In this document: piece by piece, positions 55,777-64,000 of the stretch
Numbering within the stretch: position 1 is the stretch's first letter
Layout of the letters: the number at the start of each line of letters is the position of its first letter
Source of the DNA: Aphrocallistes beatrix
Taxonomy: Eukaryota; Porifera; Hexactinellida; Sceptrulophora; Aphrocallistidae
Direction: 5' to 3'
Assembly: GCA_963281255.1 (NCBI GenBank)
Contig: OY725495.1
Coordinates: forward strand, 1,612,001 to 1,676,000
Length of the DNA stretch: 64,000 nt
Made by a program: the position numbers and the translations under genes
The notes under the pieces: model-generated
Seen by the model: only the letters and a program-made list of their open reading frames with translations
What the model was told of the DNA's origin: nothing
Database searches by the model: none

Positions 55777-56690
55777 CAAGCGCGCTTCGCTTGCTTGCGC
55801 TGCGCGACTGGTGAACACTTTGTGAGGATAACATCTCTAAATACGCCTGTTTTACTGTTATAATCGATATCACTCGAAATATCACAAAATTTGTCAATTT
55901 TCCAATTTTTGATGCATAATGATGACGTAACTTAATGATGTAACATCATTTTTTGATTATATTTGCATCATTTGTGGAGAATATTTTATACACATTCTAT
56001 CAATATTTCAGCATTCAATGAACTAAAATGGCTGAGGAATAGTTGAAAAACCGAAAATTCTAATTATAAAAAGGTTACGGTGGGCCTTATTCACTAAGAA
56101 AACTTAAGATTTGCTTAACTTTATATAACTTTATATAGTGGAAATTTTGAAGAGTTGCATTACGATTTGGATAAATAGATGTTCAATGATACCAATAGAA
56201 ATATAAACTACCTAAATACTGGAAATATTCCAAGTCACTCTCGAAATATTCGTGATGTCATACTTAAGTATTATGATGTCATAATTAACTTAAAATATTA
56301 CGTAACTTTCTGAAAAGTTTAACAAATGAGTCAAAATTTGTCAAGCTTTTCAATTCTACCATTTAAAATGAATAGAGTATGCAATCTATTTGAATTCTTT
56401 AAAAATCTCTTCTAATTTTGAAGATTCAAAATTTATTCAAATCTTAAGTTTTCTTAGTGAATAAGGGCCGAAGATCTCATGATTTCAAGATAAGTCGACA
56501 TTTTCGTCAGAATTCAGGACTTAGTGGAGCCATAGCTAAAAGACTCCAACATGCCAAAAATCAGCTTGATTTGCCTTGCAGTTTCTTCAATCATTTCGTT
56601 ACAGAGATGTATATTAATATACACTTTTACACATCTATCGAGTTTGAATTGTAAGGGTATACACATTAATCGAGTTTTAATTGTAATGAT
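55777..56690 (+). repeat. Family A dispersed repeat, split by a family G MITE
   Basis: The head and first half lie at 55777-56081 and the rest at 56470-56690, ending in a duplicated AT-rich terminus (ttaatcgagttttaattgta). The hairpin of the head is partly deleted. Confidence 0.8.
56082..56469 (+). mobile_element. MITE family G, second copy
   Basis: It runs gggccttattcactaag to ttcttagtgaataagggcc, 388 bp, nearly identical to the copy at 1825-2210. It is inserted in family A. Confidence 0.85.
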
Positions 56691-56915
56691 GTTTCACACC
56701 ATTTGACGAATTTTGAAAAATATCCTATTGACTTGCTTCCGAAGGTTGACATTGGGTTTTTATGGGTGCAGAGTTCGAATATCATATTTTTGGCTTTATA
56801 TGATAATTTTTTGTTTCCTTTTGTTTACATTCGTTATATAAAGTAACCCAATTAAAAAAATAAGCTAGGGATTTGCTTCCTAAGTAAGTTCGACATAGGT
56901 TATTTAAGGAATATA
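56691..56915 (+). repeat. Family B 140-bp units, left of two MITEs
   Basis: About one and a half diverged units (ttgcttccgaaggttgacat, tttgtttacattcgttatat). The continuation is at 57685-57712 and from 58486. Confidence 0.7.
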
Positions 56916-57682
56916 CAGGGTGGCTTGTAAGTTCAGTCCCAAGCTTTATTAGGTATAAAATTTCTTAAACTCAAACAATTTTAGTTATTATGGTCTTTAG
57001 ATATTGTAATTCGAATATTTTAAATGATTATAAAAGATTTTTCGATTCTATGACTTAGAAATATGTTTTGTATGGTGAGTTTTGAGAAAAAAAATGTGTC
57101 CTGGCACGCAGCAAATCGTGAATCAGGGCCCACTGCTTTTCAAGTTTATTTCCAGAGTCTTCAAATCCTAGGAAAAATTAGTTCACACATTTTACTCGAA
57201 CACTCTAAATTTGTAGAAATGTAGAATGTTTAGATCAGTATATATTGAGAACCTTTTGGATCAGATTTTTTGGTGATGTGTAAAAAAGTGCCATTTTGGG
57301 TGATTTTGCAAAATGTACCTAATTTGAACTCGTGAAATTATAATTTTATCTCATTTCTTATAATGAATTCAATGGATTTGTGAAATATTTCCATGGTGAA
57401 TGAGAGGTATCTGGTGCTAAATCATCATGGAACATCGATTTTAGAGAAGTTTTTACAGAAGCAGTGGCCTGGATTCTCGATTTTCGCTGCATGCCAGGAC
57501 ACATTTTTTTTCTCAAAACTCACCATACTAAACATATTTCTAAGTCATAGAATCGAAAAATCTTATAAAATCATTGAGAATATTTGAATTGCAATCTCTA
57601 AATACCATAATAACTAAGATTGTTTGAGTTTAAGAAATTTTATACCTAATAAAGCTTGGGACAGAACTTACAAGCCACTCTG
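56916..57682. mobile_element. Palindromic mariner-type MITE family E, copy 1
   Basis: It is 767 bp between TA dinucleotides. The ends cagggtggcttgtaagttc and cagagtggcttgtaagttc are inverted. The arms are inverted copies over several hundred bp (tatggtctttagatattgt against acaatctctaaataccata in mirror form). It is non-coding. Confidence 0.87.
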
Positions 57683-57712
57683 TAGAGTTCGAATGTCATA
57701 TTTTCGAATCTA

Positions 57713-58485
57713 CAGGGTGGGGCATAAGTTCTGTCCCAAGCTTCATTAGGTACAAAATTTCTTATACTCAAGCAATCTTAGTTATTATGGTCTTTAGAGA
57801 TTGTAATTCGAATATTCTCAATGATTTTAAAAGTTTTTTCGAGTCTAAGACCTAGAACTGTGTTTTGTATGGTGAGTTTTGTGGAGAAAATATGTGTCCT
57901 GGGACGCAGCGAAATTCGAGAATCAGGGCCCACTGCTTATCAAATTATCTTTCTAGAATCTTCAAATTCTAGGACAAATTAGCTCTCACATTTTCCTCGA
58001 ACACTCTAAATTTGTAGAAATATAGGATGTTTAGATCAGTATATATTGAGAACCATTTGGATCAGATTTTTTGGTGATGTGTAAAAAAGTGCCATTTTGG
58101 GTGATTTTGCAAAATGTACCTAATTTGAACTCGTGAAATTATAATTTTATCTCATTTCTTATAATGAATTCAATGGATTTGTGAAATATTTCCATGGTGA
58201 ATGAAAGGTATCTGGTGCTAAATCGTCATCGCACATCGATTATAGAGACATTTTTTACAGAAGCAGTGGCCCTGATTCTAGATTTTCGCTGCGTCCCAGG
58301 ACACATATTTTCTCCACAAAACTCACCATACAAAACACAGTTCTAGGTCTTAGACTCGAATAATCTTTTAAAAGCATTGAGAATATTCGATTTACAATCT
58401 CTAAAGACCATAATAACTAAGATTGTTTGAGTATAAGAAATTTTGTACCTAATGAAGCTTGGGACAGAACTTATGCCCCACCCTG
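57713..58485. mobile_element. Palindromic mariner-type MITE family E, copy 2
   Basis: It is 773 bp between TA dinucleotides. The ends cagggtggggcataagttct are perfect inverted repeats. It is closely similar to copy 1, and only 30 bp of family B sequence separates them. Confidence 0.9.
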
Positions 58486-58870
58486 TATATGATAAATTAT
58501 TTGTTTACTTCTGTTTACAATAGTTACATAAAATAAACATAATCCCAAAAATTGTCTAGAGATTCACTTCCAACTGTTGACATGGAGTTTTTAATATTGT
58601 TGTAATCGAATATGATCATATTGTGGTATTAAATGATAGATATTTTGTTTCCTTTTTTACATTAGGTTAATAATATGAACAAATCTCAAGGAGATTGCTA
58701 GAAACTAGCGATCTCAAATTCTTATAATCATGAACCTAATTTTTCTTCGCCAGTTTCTAAATTTAAGTTTTTTAGTAGGGAATTATGAAACAATCAACCA
58801 TCTCTTTGATTGCTCGCTGAGCAACCCTGCGGACACACTGTGTCCGCAAGGCGCACAGCGCAAGTAAGCG
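58486..58870 (+). repeat. Family B, remaining 140-bp units and GC-rich head
   Basis: Diverged units (tttgtttacttctgtttaca, aactgttgacatggag) are followed near 58800 by the head hairpin gcggacacactgtgtccgc and gcacagcgcaagtaagcg. Together with 56691-56915 it is one family B copy in minus orientation. Confidence 0.7.
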
Positions 58871-59514
58871 AACACCACATTATTATTTATGATTCAATCT
58901 TATATTTCTACTAGTTATTATACTATGACTTCCGTCTGAAACGCGTATTCTCTATATGATTTAATGACTCAAAAGCAAAGTGTGATATATTTAGGAATTA
59001 GACCACTTTATGGATCCATCTTGGGAAGTTTTAGGACGAAATGTTTTCATTCAACATCTAGTTTAAGCATGTGAATTAACATAATTAGTTATTCCAGAAT
59101 GTATATAATTATTGGAATATTTGCAAAATCCCCTCAAAGAAAATGGATTGAATTCATTTTTTTTAATGGACGGTTTTTAAATTCTTTTTGTTGAAAACAA
59201 AATTTTAAAACTGCATTATTTGCTTTTCAGATTATATTTTATTGGATAGGCAATTTATCAATCCATACAAGACCAGATATTGCCATTTGACACGTTAATA
59301 TTGTCGTACTTTCCCACTAATCACTACTGATCGTTTATAATTGCTTATTCTTTCTGATCATCAAAAAACATTTGTTTTCAATTAATATTTCCTTATTATG
59401 CTACCATTAAAATCTAATTTTTCAACAGATCAAAACATATATACGCAAGAATAAAATGATATGGTAGTTGCTAATTTTTAAAAAAAGGATAGTAGTCATT
59501 AAGAATGGAATTTA
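58871..59514. other. Unrecognised AT-rich sequence
   Basis: A possible acceptor tgcttttcag at 59230 is followed by an early stop in every plausible frame. No feature is supported. Confidence 0.4.
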
Positions 59515-59637
59515 CTTCGGCTCCACTTAACAGAGCAACTGTTAAATCTGATCACTTTTGGCAGGATTAATACGGCTCTCCGCTTAATATGGGTAAAATG
59601 TCCCTAACCGATGCAATAAAGCGGATTGACTGTTGAC
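59515..59637. mobile_element. Pogo/Tigger-type MITE, degraded
   Basis: It has the pieces ggctccacttaacagagc, ctctccgcttaatatggg and aagcggattgactgt of the 48064-48258 family, with the left end eroded. Confidence 0.55.
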
Positions 59638-59851
59638 TTAATTTACACGTATAGTGTAAATTTATTTTTAATGCTTATAAAATTTATTCTTGATTTCTCT
59701 CCCAGGAAGTTTTACTTCCGGTGAAATTGGTCTATTTTTTAATTTTCTAGAAAGCGATGTTTAATAACCCCGCCTATACCAGGAATATGTTGCGTCATTT
59801 CCTGTTTAAGCCATTTTGGGCGGGGAAGCCATACAAATTTGGGGTCCAGAC

Positions 59852-60329
59852 TAGTGAACGACCGAAATTTCGGTTTCGTTTCGGCCGAATTTCGGTATCG
59901 GTGACTTCACCGAAATCATGATTAAATTCTGACTCAGAATTTCTGAGTAATGAAAGAATAACTACTAAGAGTGATAAATATATAATCTACACACAATCTA
60001 CATAGCCTTTAATTGGATAACCATATACTATATGCTGCATTTCTATGGGGAACTCATGTTTGTACAATGGCATTGTATTAACATATGCAGTGTCATCGTA
60101 CAAAATGATACTTTCTATCATATAATCTAGTTACACAATATATCTACATACACGTACTTAATGAATTAGTGATTAGTTATGTTTATGCACCTTGATTAAA
60201 TATAAAATAGTACATATTGTCTTGCAAATTGTGGCCGAAATACCGAAATTCGGTTTCGGTATTTCGGTGGAAATTTCAATTTCGGTCGAAGTTCGGTTTC
60301 GGTAAAATACTGGTTTCGGTCGTTCACTA
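59852..60329. mobile_element. hAT-type MITE, 478 bp
   Basis: The inverted ends tagtgaacgaccgaaa are flanked by gtccagac (59844-59851) and gtccagat (60330-60337), an 8-bp duplication with one mismatch. Subterminal sequence is rich in ttcggt and accgaa, a likely transposase-binding array. Its host is the repeat also seen at 1738-1824. Confidence 0.88.
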
Positions 60330-60397
60330 GTCCAGATTATAAATAGAAAAGACCCCAGGTAAAAGTGCCATTAAGCCTAAGTTTGTATATAAGACCT

Positions 60398-60786
60398 GGG
60401 GCCTTATTCACCAAGAAAACTTAAGATTTGCTTAATTTTTGAATCTTCCAAATTAGAAGAGATTTTTAAAGAATTCAAATAGATTGCATACTCTATTCAT
60501 TTTAAGTGGTATAATTGAAATGCTTGGCAAATTTTGACTCATTTGTTAAACTTTTCAGAAAGTTACGTAATATTTTAAGTTAAGTATGACGTCATAATAA
60601 TTAAGTATGACATCACGAATATTTCGAGAGTGACTTGGAATATTTCCAGTATTTAAGTTGTTTATATTTCTATTGGTATCATTGAACATCTATTTACCCA
60701 AATCGTAATGCAACTCTTCAAAATTTCCACTATATAAAGTTATATAAAGTTAAGCAAATCTTTGTTTTCTTAGTGAATAAGGCCCC
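60398..60786 (-). mobile_element. MITE family G, third copy
   Basis: It is 389 bp from ggggccttattcaccaag to cttagtgaataaggcccc. Orientation is opposite to the other two, shown by the internal tatgacgtcataat block. Confidence 0.85.
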
Positions 60787-60797
60787 TCTCCTCCAAA

Positions 60798-61437
60798 TCT
60801 CAAAAATGTGCGATGCTATCCAAAATTTTTAAACTAATTCATGATCTGCCTAAAATCATTAACCACGAGAATGGAACTTAATTTTGCTTTATCTGCATAT
60901 ATAAGTATGGTGCCAAAGTACCCATATCCGGTGTTAAAATTCGGATTAATCATTATATGCTTGCGCAATGGTTTATATTCATCACGAATTTAGCCTTTTC
61001 TGAGCGTGTTGAAGAGCACTTCTAAGTGTTTTGATTATAATTTTTTTGCATTTAACCGAGCTGTGAATTGGTTGATGCGGAAATTTTGAACAAAATTTTG
61101 AGCAAAATACGATTTTACACAACCCTGAATGTAGCAACATTTCATGGAAATATTCAAAAAACTTCGTATCAACACAATTACTGTTCAATTCTATGCCTAA
61201 ACTTTATATTGAAAACACTTAGAAGTGCCCTTTTTCCTGCTCTGAGAATCGCTAAATTCGTCGAAATATAATTAACCTATTGCGCAATTATATGATGACC
61301 AATCAAAATATCAATGGATATGGGAACTTTGACACTATATTAATATATGTTGGTCATACCTTTTAGTTCCATTCCGCGTGCTCAATGATTTTAGGCAGAT
61401 CATGTATATGTTCAACCATTTTTGAGATGGTTTAGGT
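60798..61437. mobile_element. Palindromic element family C, copy 3, centre deleted
   Basis: The ~640-bp inverted repeat has arms resembling the outer ~300 bp of 22205-23242 (ctgcatatataagtatggtg against caacatatattaatatagtg). It joins at aacattt/aacatttc near 61125 without the inner ~400 bp. It is more diverged than the other copies. Confidence 0.75.
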
Positions 61438-63244
61438 AAAAAAACGTGTTAGACGTTCTAATTCTACACTTTAAATCCCCATAGGTCTTTAAAGGGTGCT
61501 TTAGGTTGTCAAAGTCTCCAAATGCATAACACCCTGCAAAGGGATTATTTCCAATTTCCAACGTCTAGTACTTTTCTTGGAGTATAACTCAACCGGAATC
61601 AATTCAACAAGAATTGGCTCTGCTTGCATCTCAGCTGCTTAGAATCATATTTAAATTCAATCTAGATTTTTGCTGAGTTGTATATGCTCTACTTCCTAGT
61701 GATCAAACATAGTTAGCAAGCCTTTTGCCCAATTTGATTTCAATATGTATGTTTGCCTTTTATTTACGGAAAGAGAAATATCTCTTGCTGATAGAAACAG
61801 ACTACCTAATCATCCATTTTGATAGTATACTAAATTGCCTATTTAACGAACATCGATAAACTACTACTCTACCGATTTATCGAACTTACTACACTACCGA
61901 TTTATCGAATTGATTTCAAATACATTTTTTAATAATTCATCGATTAAAGATATTCTTCAGACTTGTTTATTTAAAATATTTACGTTGTTGGATAACATTA
62001 TGCCTGCATAAAAATAAAAGTTTACTCATCAACTATTGAACCAAACGAACCAAATAAAATCTCGTCAGATGCAATTACTAATTATAAATGTGACTTGTTT
62101 TATATCTCAAAATCCTTGATTTTGAGATAACAGATATATTATATTGATTTAACTTGATTTTGAACAAGGATGATACTTCAAATTTAGGATATCATTATAG
62201 TTTATGATGATAATTGTGGATTTAATCAGAATGTTTTTTTGCTAGTATTCTAGCATAACCTTCACTTTTGTTCCAATTTTGTTTTCCATTTTTTTACATA
62301 TAGATTAAATTCAAATTGAATGATAATTATAGGATTACACATCGATTCAACAGGCAAAACTATCCATTATCCACTTGAAATCTTAATTTTACAGACCAGA
62401 AAAATTTAGATATATCGAAATTTCTTATCTTTTATTCATCATTCATCAGCTGGAAGCCAGCATCGGGTTCATCACAACTTCAATCCTAATTGCTCTTTAG
62501 TAGAAATTCTTCTTCATTGTCGGTACTTCGATAATATTATTTGCGTATGGAAGTAGGCCATTTAACATGCAATAATGTATACAAACTTATATCTGACCAT
62601 GCTTAAGTTAAAAAATGTCTCAAGTAATGTAGTTTTTTTCACTTCAATGTTTTTTTTCATTCTTCTTATTTACGCTCTACTCTCTTTTCCTGTAATATTT
62701 CTTTAGAGTATATAATGCTGTCTGGTCCATCGGTTATAGAATACATATATCATGTTCCCAGGATTGTAACCTAAACCAACATGATACCATTAACTTTTTT
62801 TGAAATTTCAAATGTGATGAAGCAATGTTAGCTACTCTAAGAAGCTAGAACGGGAGCAAGCTTTGCTTTTCCCTGTATCCAATTGACCTTAAATGTTCCT
62901 TCACTTGAAGAATAAATTCATCATTTAGCCAACTATCAATAAAGGTGTTCATCTACAGTAATCGAACCAAATAATTTGAAAACAATTTATTCCCATACAA
63001 ATAATAATAAATTAGATCGTTACTTGGAGAAAATACATTCCAACTTTAGGGAAACTAAGTAGATTCGGAATCTACGCATTCAAATTTATTATACAAGTAG
63101 TTGAAGCATTCTAAGAAATTGTCATACTCAAAGAATAAAAGTATAAACCTTTGCTATCAGAGGTAATTCATCACCATTATGTATAATTGCTAAAATAAAC
63201 CTATGTAGCACATAGTAGCACTTCTTTATAATTTGAAACGGGGA
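61438..63244. other. Unrecognised sequence
   Basis: No HTT exon, transposase or repeat copy was recognised, apart from a family D-like piece near 63050-63180 (aatctacgcattcaaattta, ggtaattcatcaccatta). The possible acceptors at 62297 and 62704 do not open a plausible HTT frame. Confidence 0.4.
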
Positions 63245-63945
63245 TTTTTACATTTCAAATCATTGCAGATTATTTTTTATCGTCATATTCGTGTATAGCA
63301 TCAATGTTCCTGCAATTTTATATGTATATTGACTATATCTTGAGCCAAAATCTTTAATTTAGTAGAAACCTATCTAATGAACCCTTGTTTTTCTCCGTTA
63401 TGCTTGCTGTGGACCAATTTCTTAATTTAAGTAGTCTTAGTGATAAATTATTTTATAAATATCACACTTTGCGGTCGTTGACATAATTGTACAATTTTAC
63501 ATATTATGTGAAAATACTTGTAAACTCAGAAAGTTTGGATATGTCTTTTTAACTCCAGAAAGGATATATCAAAATAGAAAAATATGCGAGATGGATCGAT
63601 TGATACAGTTGATTTCGTTTTAATAGGATCACATCGGTTAGAAGACATTATGGATCTATTAAACGTTGAATCCTATTCACCAACATATTTTGTATTAGCT
63701 TGTGTGAGGAATATTCCGGAACTGACAAAAGGGGTCAGATTAAAGTGTCACCCCGATTAGCCAGTGGCTCTATTAAGCGCGATCTACTGTAGATAGATGG
63801 ATACGCTCACATTTCAGTTCTAAATTCTGTTTCATCATCTGATACAATAGGCCGATTTCGAAAATTTAGTATGTTTTTTCTACGATATGATACAACGGGA
63901 AATGTAATAAAAGAATTCTTGCAATTTTTTTGAGGTTTACTGATA
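63245..63945. mobile_element. Palindromic element family F, degraded gene-less copy
   Basis: Left pieces (atttcaaatcattgcaga, atatgtatattgactatat, cccttgtttttctccgttat) and right pieces (tttcatcatctgatacaa, gatatgatacaacgggaaat) follow the order of 37847-40052. A pogo-type fragment lies at about 63735-63795. The FEN/PIN-like gene is absent. Confidence 0.6.
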
Positions 63946-64000
63946 ATCAAATGATCTGCCTAGAAGTGATAAGATAATTATACATTACCAATTAATACAC

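Noticed and set aside
62704..62770. Acceptor-like tttctttag followed by an open stretch, considered as the next HTT exon
   Set aside because: The translations do not resemble the huntingtin segment expected after INSK.

Overview
The window is eukaryotic nuclear DNA from an AT-rich invertebrate genome. There are no operons. The one recognisable host gene is a split homologue of huntingtin (HTT). Four plus-strand exons (1054-1604, 20089-20442, 27109-27356, 34959-35232) have GT/AG borders, compatible phases where adjacent ends can be compared, and translations that follow the order of the animal huntingtin HEAT-repeat region. Arthropod-type mariner, Tc1, maT-like, P-element-like, MULE and Helitron remains fit a crustacean or another TE-rich invertebrate (a copepod is my guess), but the species cannot be fixed from the sequence.

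Nearly everything else is transposable-element DNA lying in the HTT introns or 3' of the last exon seen. At 6.4-14.8 kb, concentric inverted repeats enclose a young Mutator-like element (9487-12841). Its termini are about 98% alike and carry arrays of a ~25-bp repeat. It encodes a FLYWCH zinc finger, a MULE DDE transposase and, unusually, a C-terminal RING finger. At 15.0-19.6 kb are further repeats, including a mariner (18155-19486) nested in a palindromic element. At 20.4-27.1 kb an intron holds a complete 1-kb palindromic element, a Tc1 remnant and a 140-bp satellite. At 27.4-34.9 kb is a Tc1 element (29290-30787) carrying a hAT-type MITE with a perfect 8-bp target duplication.

After the last exon, 36-40 kb holds a tRNA-type SINE, a P-element-like transposase and a 2.2-kb palindrome that has captured a FEN/PIN-like gene. 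From 40.3 to 54.4 kb there is a foldback element, a helicase/OTU-like fragment and a minus-strand autonomous-type Helitron (Rep plus Pif1-like helicase) split by four later insertions. At 54.5-64 kb are a maT-like remnant, two adjacent palindromic mariner-type MITEs, a hAT MITE and decayed repeats.

One dispersed repeat ('family A', about 520-590 bp, over 20 full or partial copies) links these regions. One end is GC-rich with two hairpins, the other is AT-rich, and the body carries two TGACGTCA motifs. It occurs alone, as a head-to-tail tandem, and as the inner module of several long palindromes. A second family (B) shares its GC-rich end but has a different body. The pattern resembles non-autonomous Helitron-like elements. 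Because the palindromes sit in introns of a transcribed gene, they could form long double-stranded RNA.
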